A stretch of 64,000 nt of DNA from the NCBI RefSeq assembly GCF_033097365.1, contig NZ_AP028461.1, positions 1,426,001 through 1,490,000 of the forward strand. Reading direction: 5' to 3'. Shown in pieces: positions 33,345 to 40,838 of the stretch. Position 1 is the first letter of the stretch. Each line of letters starts with the position of its first letter. This stretch comes from Actinoplanes sichuanensis (GTDB lineage: Bacteria > Actinomycetota > Actinomycetes > Mycobacteriales > Micromonosporaceae). The notes beneath the pieces were generated by a model that was not told where the DNA came from, ran no database searches, and saw nothing but the letters and a program-made list of their open reading frames with translations. The translations under genes and the position numbers were made by a program.

Positions 33345-33667
33345 TGGGCGCCGCTGGTGTTGAGATTGAGCATCACGACTCCGCCGATGATGAGAGCAAT
33401 GCCCGCCACCTTAACCGTCGTGAGTGGTTCGCCGAGAAAGACCGCGCCGATCGCGACGATCGCGGCGGTGCCGACTCCCGACCAGATCGCGTAGGCGACG
33501 CCCACCTCGATGCTCTTGACGGCCTGTGCGAGCAGAACGAAGGACGCGGCGTAACCGGCGAGGACGGCCAGGGTGGGCCAGAGGCGGGTGAAGCCGTGGG
33601 TGCTTTTCATGAGGGCGGTGGCGACGAGTTCGGCGGCGATCGCGATGAACAGGAACAGGTAGTGCAC
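33341..33667 (-). CDS. small multidrug resistance (SMR) efflux protein
   Basis: 108 residues, four helices. The membrane-embedded Glu is in IAIAAELVATALMKSTHGFT (residue 13), the proton/drug site of EmrE. The Trp and Tyr residues near AYAIWSGVGTAAIVAIGAVF also match. Exports lipophilic cations in exchange for protons as a dual-topology dimer. GTG start; promoter TAAGAT at 33680-33685 lies within the operator region. Confidence 0.92.
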   Translation of the reverse strand: MHYLFLFIAIAAELVATALMKSTHGFTRLWPTLAVLAGYAASFVLLAQAVKSIEVGVAYAIWSGVGTAAIVAIGAVFLGEPLTTVKVAGIALIIGGVVMLNLNTSGAH

Positions 33668-33686
33668 GGTGGGCCTTCGATCTTAA

Positions 33687-33718
33687 CTTGTACGGATGTA
33701 CAAGTACGATCGTACAAG
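33687..33718. promoter_or_regulatory. TetR-type operator with three GTACAAG half-sites
   Basis: CTTGTACGGATGTACAAG (33687-33704) is an inverted repeat with perfect 7-bp arms. A further GTACAAG at 33712-33718 repeats 14 bp on, and the junction contains the perfect 12-bp palindrome GTACGATCGTAC (33704-33715). Two overlapping dimer sites are therefore likely, right upstream of the SMR-tetR operon. Confidence 0.7.
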
Positions 33719-33724
33719 AAGAGG

Positions 33725-34180
33725 TCACGCCAGAGCCAGGGCGAGGAAGCCCACTCCGATCGCGGCGCAGAGCGCGCCCAGGCCGATGACCAGCAAAGTC
33801 ACCTGCCACGCCTGGTAGGCGCCGAGCAGCGCGCCACGCAGCGTCTCGCCCATGAAGGCGGTCTCGCGGAGCTTGCCCAGCTTTTCGTCGTTCTTGGATT
33901 TCTGGCACTCGGCGGCTATCTCCGCATACGTGCGCCCACCTGTCGCCGCGGCCACGTGTTCGGCGATCAGATCGGAGTAGGCGCGGGCCTCGGTTCCGGT
34001 GCGGACCGGACGGCCCGCATACGCGCCGAGGGTCGCCGGCAGACCCGCCGGCGGGAAGGAGATGCGCTGCTGCTCGAGTTCGTGGGTGACGCTGCGTCGG
34101 CCCGCGAACCCCTGGAAGATCATGATCGGGGCGGCGGCGAGCAGGGCCAGGCCGACCAGTCCGAGAATGGTCTGAATCAT
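33725..34180 (-). CDS. two-helix membrane protein, unknown function
   Basis: 151 residues. N-terminal helix (TILGLVGLALLAAAPIMIF), a central soluble segment with PAGLPATLGAYAGRPVRTGT and YSDLIAEHVAAATGGRTYAE, and a C-terminal helix (VTLLVIGLGALCAAIGVGFL). No recognised family. The upstream CAGACT, 7 nt before the ATG, may be a weak -10. Lies upstream of, and on the same strand as, the SMR-tetR operon, but the operator lies between them. Confidence 0.6.
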   Translation of the reverse strand: MIQTILGLVGLALLAAAPIMIFQGFAGRRSVTHELEQQRISFPPAGLPATLGAYAGRPVRTGTEARAYSDLIAEHVAAATGGRTYAEIAAECQKSKNDEKLGKLRETAFMGETLRGALLGAYQAWQVTLLVIGLGALCAAIGVGFLALALA

Positions 34181-34265
34181 GCCGCCGAGTCTGCTGCGAT
34201 GAACTCCCCGTCAGGCAGGGCCGGACGTCCCCAGCCACCGGGACACCCGAGGCCCCGGCGACCGC

Positions 34266-34420
34266 GGATCTCAGTCGTCGGGGCGGATGCCGGTCCGGTT
34301 CGCCGCGGATCTCAGTCGTCGGGGCGGATGCCGGTTCCCGTCCGCCTCGGATCTCAGTCAGCGGGGCGGATGCAGGCCAGGTCCAACCCGGAACTCAGCC
34401 TCCGGGGCGGCTACAGGGCG
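34266..34420. repeat. four degenerate copies of a 41-42-bp direct repeat
   Basis: Units start near 34266, 34307, 34349 and 34390 with a core GGATCTCAGTCGTCGGGGCG. The first two are nearly identical; the third and fourth diverge. The last copy runs into the 3' end of the minus-strand lipoprotein gene and supplies its stop codon. The 214-bp spacer is otherwise empty. Confidence 0.7.
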
Positions 34421-34949
34421 CGCCGATCGACATCTCCACCACGGCCTCCCCGCCGGTGGGGGTGGTGATCCGGATCGGGACGCAGTCGGCCTCGGCGACC
34501 CATGTGCCGCCGGCGAAGACCGTCCACGCCGCGTCGTTCGGGCACGCGCTCACCCGTACCGCGATGGCTGGTTTGAAATCGGTGTCGCCCCAGCTCAGCC
34601 GAGCCCGATCGGCCCAGCCGGGCAGCAGGCTCAGATCGGCTGTCGCGCCGGTCCGGACCAGCAGATCCCACTCGGCGAACAGACGCGTCGCACCCTCACC
34701 CGACGGCTGCAGAGCCGGCTCCAACACCCGATCGACCGCCGGAACCGCCACCACCCCGGCGACCTCCTGATACGAATCGCCGGGATCGTCCTGCCGGCCG
34801 ATCGCGCCCGTGCACTCGACGACCGGCCCGGCACTGAAAGGCCCACCCGACGGCACCGAGGGTGATGGGTCCAGGATGCCGGGATCCTCACCGCAGCCGG
34901 CGGTGCCGACCATCAAGAGCAGGGCGATCACCTTCCGTACGATCGCCAT
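34395..34949 (-). CDS. putative lipoprotein
   Basis: 184 residues. Signal VRKVIALLLMVGTAGC with lipobox TAGC, a Pro/Ser-rich linker, then a domain with four cysteines (VVECTGAIG, VSACPNDAAW, EADCVPIRI, GAPCSRPGG) that may form two disulfides. No family recognised. Divergent from the MFS gene, only 39 bp apart. Confidence 0.65.
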   Translation of the reverse strand: MAIVRKVIALLLMVGTAGCGEDPGILDPSPSVPSGGPFSAGPVVECTGAIGRQDDPGDSYQEVAGVVAVPAVDRVLEPALQPSGEGATRLFAEWDLLVRTGATADLSLLPGWADRARLSWGDTDFKPAIAVRVSACPNDAAWTVFAGGTWVAEADCVPIRITTPTGGEAVVEMSIGAPCSRPGG

Positions 34950-34975
34950 GGGCCGATTTTGTCAGAGGGTCCGTC

Positions 34976-34981
34976 TAATGT
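34976..34981 (+). promoter_or_regulatory. -10 element TAATGT of MFS gene
   Basis: TAATGT ends 7 nt before ATG 34989 with no ribosome binding site in between. This supports a leaderless message and favours this start over an upstream in-frame codon at 34959. Confidence 0.5.
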
Positions 34982-34988
34982 GCCCGGC

Positions 34989-36179
34989 ATGGACCCCGCG
35001 CGCCGTGGCCGGATCGCCACCTCCCTCGTCTTCCTGATGTTCGGTGCCGCGCTCGGGGTGTGGACGGCGCGTATCCCGGCGGTCAAGGAGAACCTGGGCC
35101 TGACCGACGGCCGGCTCAGCATCGCGCTGCTCGCCTTCGCTGCCGGATGCATCACCGGGATGGCGCTGATCGGTCGCCTGACCGACCGTTTCGGCAGCTC
35201 ACGAGTGCTCGTCCCAGCCGCCCTACTGGAGGGCGTGCTGCTCATCCCACCGGCGCTCGCCGGTGGGCTGGTGGAGCTGGGTGTGGCGCTGTTCGTCTTC
35301 GGGGCCGTGCACGGCACGCTGAACATCGCGATGAACGCCAACGCGGCCGAGGTCGAGCGGGCACACCGGCGGCCGATCATGGCGTCGTTCCATGCGCTCT
35401 ACAGCATCGGCGGGTTCTTCGGAGCCATCGTCGGCAGCCTGTTCGCGCATGCCGGGCTCAGCGTCGCGACGACCTTGATCAGCGTGGGTCTCGTCGCGGT
35501 GGCACTGGCCGCTGTGGCGTCGCGATGGGTGCTCAGGTCGTCGCCGGCCGCCGCGGCCATGACCGACTCCGATGATCGGAGCTCGGCCGGTCGCCGGTCG
35601 TTGCTGATCTTCTTCGGGGTCGTGGTCCTCTGCACGCTGGTCGGCGAGGGCGCCGCCGCCGACTGGAGCGCGGTCTACCTCCGTGACGAGCTGGGCACCT
35701 CGGAGGGGTTCGCGGCGTATGGCTACGCGGCCTTCGCGATCATGATGACCGCCGGGCGCCTGGTGGGTGACCGGGTCGCCGGGCGGTTCGGTTCGGTGAC
35801 GCTGATCCGGGCCAGCGGCCTGATCGCCGCGGTGGGCCTCGGCGCCGGCCTGCTGATCGATCATCCGCTGGCCGGAGTCGCCGGGTTCGGGCTGCTGGGG
35901 CTCGGGGTGTCATGTGTCGCGCCGCAGTTCTTCTCCGCGGCGGCGGCCGTGGACCCGAGCCGTGCCGGGCGGGCGCTGTCGACAGTCGTGAGCATCGGCT
36001 ACGTCGGGTTCCTGCTCGGGCCGATCGCGATCGGGGCGGCCGCCACAGCCGTCGGGTTGCCCACGGCACTGTGGATTCCGGTGGCGCTTGCCGTCTTCGT
36101 CGCGTTGAGCGCCGGCACCATCCGGACGGTTCGCCGAGCCGACGCCCTCAGCGGCGAGCGACCAGCCGCCGCCGCCTGA
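34989..36179 (+). CDS. MFS transporter
   Basis: 396 residues, twelve helices. The A-loop motif between helices 2 and 3 is GRLTDRFGSSRVLVPAALL, and a related GDRVAGRFGSVTLIRASGL occurs in the second half. ARIPAVKENLGLTDGRLSIA at the N-terminus and GAVHGTLNIAMNANAAEVER are typical of the YbjJ-like subgroup, whose substrate is not established. Probably leaderless. No regulator is directly adjacent. Confidence 0.85.
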   Translation: MDPARRGRIATSLVFLMFGAALGVWTARIPAVKENLGLTDGRLSIALLAFAAGCITGMALIGRLTDRFGSSRVLVPAALLEGVLLIPPALAGGLVELGVALFVFGAVHGTLNIAMNANAAEVERAHRRPIMASFHALYSIGGFFGAIVGSLFAHAGLSVATTLISVGLVAVALAAVASRWVLRSSPAAAAMTDSDDRSSAGRRSLLIFFGVVVLCTLVGEGAAADWSAVYLRDELGTSEGFAAYGYAAFAIMMTAGRLVGDRVAGRFGSVTLIRASGLIAAVGLGAGLLIDHPLAGVAGFGLLGLGVSCVAPQFFSAAAAVDPSRAGRALSTVVSIGYVGFLLGPIAIGAAATAVGLPTALWIPVALAVFVALSAGTIRTVRRADALSGERPAAAA

Positions 36180-36245
36180 CCCGGGCCGGCGGAGCGTGTC
36201 CTCGCCCGTCTGTCTTGGGCTGGTGGCGGGTTTGCGGGAAGCGGT

Positions 36246-37508
36246 TCAGGCGGGTGTCAGGAGGTCGCGGGTGATCGAGGTGATGTCCGGGGCGCCGGAC
36301 AGGGCCATCGTCAGGTCCAGTTCGGCGATCACGTTGCGGATCACGTCCTCGACGCCGCTCTGGCCGGCGATGGCCAGGCCGTACATGTAGGGGCGGCCCA
36401 GGAGCACGGCGTTCGCACCGAGGGCGAGCGCGGTGAAGACATCGGCGCCGGTGCGGATGCCGCTGTCCAACAGCACCGTCGGCTCCGGGCCGAGTTCGGA
36501 ACGGATGGTCACGAGCGCGTCGAGGGAGGCGATGGCATTGTCGATCTGGCGGCCACCGTGGTTGGACACCACGATCGCGTCGGCGCCGAGGTCGAAGGCG
36601 CGGCGGGCGTCGTCCGGGCGCAGGATGCCCTTGAGGACGATCGGCAGGCGGGTCCGGTCCCGGAGCGTGGCGAGATGATCCCAGCTCAGACCGGGGTTCG
36701 AGTAGATGTCTAGGAACGTCTCCACCGACGCCTTCGGCAGCGGCGAGCGCAGGTTCGGCCAGAATCGGCCCGGATGATTGCGGGTCATCGCCAGCAGCGT
36801 GCGGATCGCACCGAGCGTGACCTCCGGCTTCGGCGACGGCTGCCCGGCCCGCTCGGTGGCGATCTCCTGAAACCGGGGATCCGAGGTGTACTGGGCGATG
36901 CCCTGCCCCCGGCTGAACGGCAACGAGCCCAGGTTGAGGTCCTGCGGCCGCCAGCCGAGGACGGTGGTGTCCAGGGTGACGACCAGCGCGCCCGCCCCGA
37001 TCGCCTCGGCCCGGGCGATCAGGCTGTCGACGAGCTGCTCGTCCTTGCTCCAGTAGAGCTGGAACCATCGGGCCGCGTCGCCCATCGCCGCGGCGCAGTC
37101 CTCCATCGGATTGCAGCCCTGATTGGAGAAGACGTAGGCGGTTCCGGTCGCCGCGGCGGCGCGGGCGATCTTCAGATCGCTGTCGGCGGCCATCAGCGCA
37201 CCGGCCCCGACCGGCGCGAGCAGCAGCGGAGACGAGTGGCGGGTGCCGAACAGGTCCACCGTGAGCTCACGGTCCACGGCGCCCGAGGCCATCCGCGGTG
37301 CGATCGCCCACCTGTCGAAAGCTTCCCGGTTACGGCGCATGGTCCGCCCCTCGCCGGCGCCACCCGCCACATAGGCCCAGGCCCGCGGGCTGCTGGCCCG
37401 GCAGGCGCGGCGCTCCAGTTCGGTGAAGTCGGCCGGGACGGCGGGCCGTCGGCCAAGAACCCCCTGGCGGTAGATCGTGCTCAGGCGGGCAAGCCCGGCT
37501 CCGGACAT
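36246..37508 (-). CDS. FMN-dependent alpha-hydroxy-acid oxidase (lactate 2-monooxygenase-like)
   Basis: 420 residues. TIM-barrel FMN enzyme oxidising lactate or a similar 2-hydroxy acid. The catalytic His and the substrate Arg follow in VVSNHGGRQIDNA. FMN phosphate sites are in DSGIRTGADVFTALALGANA and LLGRPYMYGLAI; RAWAYVAGGAGEGRTMRRNR is the usual N-terminal Tyr region. The long loop with WRPQDLNLGSLPFSRGQGIA is characteristic of mycobacterial lactate monooxygenases, which make acetate and CO2. Divergent from a TetR gene across a spacer holding CAAGTCAGATGACTTG. Confidence 0.87.
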   Translation of the reverse strand: MSGAGLARLSTIYRQGVLGRRPAVPADFTELERRACRASSPRAWAYVAGGAGEGRTMRRNREAFDRWAIAPRMASGAVDRELTVDLFGTRHSSPLLLAPVGAGALMAADSDLKIARAAAATGTAYVFSNQGCNPMEDCAAAMGDAARWFQLYWSKDEQLVDSLIARAEAIGAGALVVTLDTTVLGWRPQDLNLGSLPFSRGQGIAQYTSDPRFQEIATERAGQPSPKPEVTLGAIRTLLAMTRNHPGRFWPNLRSPLPKASVETFLDIYSNPGLSWDHLATLRDRTRLPIVLKGILRPDDARRAFDLGADAIVVSNHGGRQIDNAIASLDALVTIRSELGPEPTVLLDSGIRTGADVFTALALGANAVLLGRPYMYGLAIAGQSGVEDVIRNVIAELDLTMALSGAPDITSITRDLLTPA

Positions 37509-37661
37509 CGGCTCCTCCTCCGGCGGATGTTGCGGTGGTCGTGGGCGCTGCGGGACGCATTGTTGCTGGCGGTGCGGGAGAGCGGCGGGGATTCGGGCCG
37601 TCGGAGGAATCGTTCTTGGGGCGGCCGGCAGGTGCTGGACCGTTCGGCTGCCACGCTAAAC

Positions 37662-37677
37662 CAAGTCAGATGACTTG
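37662..37677. promoter_or_regulatory. inverted repeat, probable TetR operator
   Basis: CAAGTCAGATGACTTG has perfect 7-bp arms around GA. It lies between the divergent lactate-oxidase and tetR genes, next to a minus-strand TAGCGT (37654-37659) and upstream of the tetR -10 TAGGAT (37701-37706). Confidence 0.6.
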
Positions 37678-37712
37678 AGAAGTCGGCTGACCTGCAAAGT
37701 TAGGATCCGGGG

Positions 37713-38312
37713 GTGACAAGCGGTGGGGTTCGAGCGGCACGGCGTGAGCAGGCGGTCGAATCGCTTCTCGACGCGACTCTGGAAAGCCTCGCCACCAGCG
37801 GGTTCGCGGCGACCACGACACGGGGTGTGGCCCAGCGGGCCGGTGTCAGTCAGGGCTTGCAGCAGCACTACTTTCCGACCAAGGCCGCGCTCATCGACGC
37901 GGCCATCAACCGGCTTGCCGGACGACTGCTGGACGAGGCGTCCCGGCCCGTTGAAGGAGCCACCGAACGACGGCGGGCCGAGTTGCTGCTGCGCCGGGTG
38001 TGGGAGAGTTTCAGTTCGCCGGTGCTCGCGGTCGTCGCGGAGTTGCTCGTGCTCGGCCGCACCCACCCGGACACGGCCGAGAAGACCGCCACCACGCTGG
38101 TCGCCGTCACCGACCGGGTCGTCGCGGTCGCCGAGAAGGCGCTGCCGAGGTATGCGACGCGGCCGGGATTCCGGGAGTCGCTGCTGGTCGCTCTCAGCGC
38201 GATCCGTGATACCACGACCGTCGCCCGGATCCCCGGGACCGCCCGGGCACTCCCGACCATCGAGACGATCACGGCCGCCTTCCTGCGGGCGGTCGGTGAG
38301 CCGACGGACTGA
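37713..38312 (+). CDS. TetR family transcriptional regulator
   Basis: 199 residues. Helix-turn-helix at residues 12-60 (LLDATLESLATSGFAATTTR, then GVAQRAGVSQGLQQHYFPTK) and a helical C-terminal domain. GTG start has TAGGAT 6 nt upstream, so the message is probably leaderless. The operator between it and the lactate oxidase gene suggests control of that gene and of itself. Confidence 0.87.
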   Translation: MTSGGVRAARREQAVESLLDATLESLATSGFAATTTRGVAQRAGVSQGLQQHYFPTKAALIDAAINRLAGRLLDEASRPVEGATERRRAELLLRRVWESFSSPVLAVVAELLVLGRTHPDTAEKTATTLVAVTDRVVAVAEKALPRYATRPGFRESLLVALSAIRDTTTVARIPGTARALPTIETITAAFLRAVGEPTD

Positions 38313-38638
38313 CCGGGCAGCCTGCGGTGCGCCTTCCGGGACGGGGCGGTCGATGGGCCGGCCTCGTCATGGGGACGGATGGAGGCACGACCCCATGTAG
38401 CGCGCTCGGTGGAACGACTCCGGATGAGCGACCGGTGGGTCGGGCGCGGGTCGAAGCGCGGTTGCGTGCCAGGGCGGGGCGAGTGGTGGGTCGGGTGCGG
38501 GTCGAGGTGCGGGTGCGGGACGGGTGATCGGTGAACCGGGGTGGGGATGCGCAGAGGCGGATCGGGGCGCTGAGGGCAGGGTGGTTTGGAGGCCGGTTCG
38601 CGGAATCGGCCTCGGAGAATCGGAGGGCGGTGGGGGTA
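38313..38638. other. intergenic region with a 28-bp direct repeat, no gene seen
   Basis: About 325 bases between tetR and the convergent GNAT gene with only low-complexity reading frames. Two 28-bp copies at 38434-38461 and 38485-38512 match at 25 positions (core GGTGGGTCGGG, then GCGGGTCGA). No hairpin strong enough to call a terminator. Confidence 0.5.
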
Positions 38639-39238
38639 CTAGAGGGAGGTCTTGATGCCCAGGTAAGTGAGCGGGCCGGGATCCGGAACCGGAAGGACGG
38701 TGAAGCCCAGGCGGTCGTAGAAGCCTCTGGCTTTCACGTTCGCGGTCAGCATGCCCAAATGGACGCCGGGTGCGTCGACCGTGCTGAGGAAACGGTCGAT
38801 CAGGCGGCGGCCGAAACCGCGGCCCTGATAGGCGGGTAGGAGGTCGATGTGCAGGTGGGCGGGGTAGCCGTCCAAACCGTCGACCAGCATGCGCTCGGGG
38901 TTGAAATGTAGGGCGACCATGTCCTGTTCGGCGGTTCGTGGCGGCTCGGGCGGTACCGGATAGCGGTCACCGACCAATGGAATCCACTCGGCGCGGTAAC
39001 GGCGTACGAAATCGGGGGTGTCGGCCGTGCCCACGACGTAGCCGACGGTCTCGCCGCCATCGTCGACCACGAATGCCAAATGGGGGTCCAGGTGGGCGTA
39101 AGGTCCGGCGAACAGGTCGCCCATCAGGTCGTCGCTGGAATACCGCCCACGGGCGTCGTCGCCGGCGTCGGCGGTGCGGACGCAGATGTCATAAACGGCG
39201 GCGCGGTCGGCGGGCCGGTACAGGCGAATTTCGGGCAC
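38639..39238 (-). CDS. GNAT-family N-acetyltransferase
   Basis: 199 residues. One GNAT domain: IRLYRPADRAAVYDICVRTA at the start and the acetyl-CoA loop in LLPAYQGRGFGRRLIDRFL (motif A), followed by NVKARGFYDRLGF. The extended middle section resembles the OGA-acetyltransferase-like subgroup. GTG 39238 is chosen for TACCGT (39245-39250) 6 nt upstream; the longer open frame upstream runs antisense to the VOC gene. The LacI-type palindrome at 39252-39273 overlaps this promoter. Acceptor unknown. Confidence 0.8.
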   Translation of the reverse strand: MPEIRLYRPADRAAVYDICVRTADAGDDARGRYSSDDLMGDLFAGPYAHLDPHLAFVVDDGGETVGYVVGTADTPDFVRRYRAEWIPLVGDRYPVPPEPPRTAEQDMVALHFNPERMLVDGLDGYPAHLHIDLLPAYQGRGFGRRLIDRFLSTVDAPGVHLGMLTANVKARGFYDRLGFTVLPVPDPGPLTYLGIKTSL

Positions 39239-39251
39239 GCCCGCACGGTAT

Positions 39252-39273
39252 GCGGTGGAAACGCTTCCACCGC
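39252..39273. promoter_or_regulatory. LacI-type (cre-like) operator
   Basis: Perfect 9-bp arms GCGGTGGAA and TTCCACCGC flank ACGC. The centre TGGAAACGCTTCCA is the classic LacI/GalR-family operator form. It directly abuts the TACCGT -10 of the minus-strand GNAT gene, so binding would repress it. A LacI-family regulator is encoded 1.6 kb away. Confidence 0.65.
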
Positions 39274-39329
39274 AACCCTCATCCGGTACGGCCACGCCGC
39301 CGCCGACCGCAGCCATGTGATGCCGCGCT

Positions 39330-39743
39330 CTATCCGTGGCGTGCGGCGAGCACGTCCAGGTAGTGCTGGTTGTACATGATGCCGAGGAGGTTGCCGAACG
39401 GGTCGGTGACCGACGCCGTGGTGAAGCCGGGGCCGCGTTCGGCGGGCTTGTCGTGCTCGGTGGCGCCGAGGGCCAGCAGGCGTTCGTAGGCGGCCTCGAC
39501 GTCGTCGACCGCCCAGTAGACGATCGCTCCGGACGGCCGGCCGGTCGGCCGGTGCGGGGCGAACCTCGTGTTGAGCAAGCCGAATTCGTGCTGGTAGTCG
39601 CCGGTTCGCCATTCCAGGTAGGCGGCTTCCGGGCCGACGTCGCGGATGAAATACGGCTCGGACTCGAAGACCTGGGTGTACCAGCTTCGGGCCGCGGCCA
39701 TGTCGTCGGCGAAGAACGTGATCGTGGTGAGTCCGCGGAGCAT
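39330..39743 (-). CDS. VOC (glyoxalase/bleomycin-resistance) family protein
   Basis: 137 residues with paired beta-alpha-beta-beta-beta modules: TTITFFADDMAAARSWYTQV at the start and VTDPFGNLLGIMYNQHY at the end. Metal-dependent lyase, dioxygenase or resistance roles occur in the family; the substrate is unknown. ATG 39743 follows GAAAGGA by 7 nt; the open frame upstream is antisense to the WYL gene. The 23-bp inverted repeat at 39787-39809 separates it from the divergent WYL regulator, which probably controls it. Confidence 0.8.
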   Translation of the reverse strand: MLRGLTTITFFADDMAAARSWYTQVFESEPYFIRDVGPEAAYLEWRTGDYQHEFGLLNTRFAPHRPTGRPSGAIVYWAVDDVEAAYERLLALGATEHDKPAERGPGFTTASVTDPFGNLLGIMYNQHYLDVLAARHG

Positions 39744-39786
39744 GTCGATGTCCTTTCGTCGCTGTCGAGGACCATGTTTCCGGCTT

Positions 39787-39809
39787 AAGTGCTCACCTCC
39801 TGAGCACTT
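39787..39809. promoter_or_regulatory. 23-bp perfect inverted repeat, probable WYL-regulator operator
   Basis: AAGTGCTCA and TGAGCACTT are exact 9-bp arms around CCTCC. It sits between the divergent VOC and WYL-regulator genes, 19 bp before the latter's ATG and 43 bp before the former's. Confidence 0.7.
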
Positions 39810-39828
39810 TTTCTGCGAACCTTTCGAC

Positions 39829-40827
39829 ATGCGTGCGGACCGGCTCGTCGCCACCCTTCTGTTCATGCAGACCCGTGGGCGGGTGACCGCCGCCGAGGTC
39901 GCCGCTGAACTCGAAGTGTCGGTCGCGACCGCCCGCCGTGACCTCGAGGCCCTGTCCACGGCGGGTGTCCCGGTCTATCCGCAGCCCGGCCGGCACGGTG
40001 GTTGGTCACTGGTCGGTGGTGCCCGGACCGACCTCAGTGGTCTGTCGGCCGCCGAAGCGCGGGCGCTGTTCCTGCTCGTCGGGCCGACGGCGGTGTCCGG
40101 CGAGGCGAAGGCGGCGCTGCGCAAACTGCTCGGGGCGCTGCCCGCGCCGTTCCGGATCGAGGCCGAGGCCGCCGCCGGTGCCACCCGGATCGACCCGGCT
40201 GCCTGGGGCGAACGGGAGAAACCGCAACCGGAGGTGGTGGCCCTGCTCCAGGAGGCGGTGGTCCGGCGTCGTCAGATTCGCTTCGCCTACCGAAGTCCCT
40301 CCCGCGGAAACAGCGGCGACCAGAAGGCGCAACCGGGAGCGAAAGCCGGTGGGCGGGCGGCCGGAGGTGAACGCGAGCGGATCGCCGACCCGTGGGGTGT
40401 GGTCGAGAAGGGTGACCTGTACTACCTGGTCGCGGGGACTGCGAAGGGGCAGCGGACCTTTCGGGTCGACCGGATGTCCGCGGTCGCGGCGACCGGGGAG
40501 ACGTTCGAACGACCGGAGGACTTCGACCTGGATGCCTCCTGGGGGCAGACCGTCGGCGAGGTCGAGGGGATGCGGGCTCGCACCTGGGCGACGCTGCTGA
40601 TCGCGGAACGGTTCGTCTGGGTGCTCCGGGACCACTTCGGACGGCACTGTGAGGTGATGGAGACGCTTCCCGACGGGCGTGCCCGGGTCCGGGTCGGTGC
40701 TCCGGAACCGCGCGACATCGCCCGCACGCTCTCCGGGTGGGGTGCGGCCGTCGAAGTGCTCGACCCTTCCGAGGTCCGTGCCGAGTTGGCCCGCATCGGC
40801 GCTGAACTAGTTCAGATCTATCGATAG
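39829..40827 (+). CDS. WYL-domain HTH transcriptional regulator
   Basis: 332 residues. N-terminal winged helix (LVATLLFMQTRGRVTAAEVA, then AELEVSVATARRDLEALSTA) and a WYL domain (EKGDLYYLVAGTAKGQRTF), in which YYL replaces WYL, then a WCX region. A polar insertion of about 25 residues (SPSRGNSGDQKAQPGAKAGG) interrupts the WYL domain after FAYR. Divergent from the VOC gene with a 23-bp inverted repeat between; the layout resembles many WYL regulators next to VOC proteins. Confidence 0.85.
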   Translation: MRADRLVATLLFMQTRGRVTAAEVAAELEVSVATARRDLEALSTAGVPVYPQPGRHGGWSLVGGARTDLSGLSAAEARALFLLVGPTAVSGEAKAALRKLLGALPAPFRIEAEAAAGATRIDPAAWGEREKPQPEVVALLQEAVVRRRQIRFAYRSPSRGNSGDQKAQPGAKAGGRAAGGERERIADPWGVVEKGDLYYLVAGTAKGQRTFRVDRMSAVAATGETFERPEDFDLDASWGQTVGEVEGMRARTWATLLIAERFVWVLRDHFGRHCEVMETLPDGRARVRVGAPEPRDIARTLSGWGAAVEVLDPSEVRAELARIGAELVQIYR

Positions 40828-40838
40828 GAGGCGGCGGC

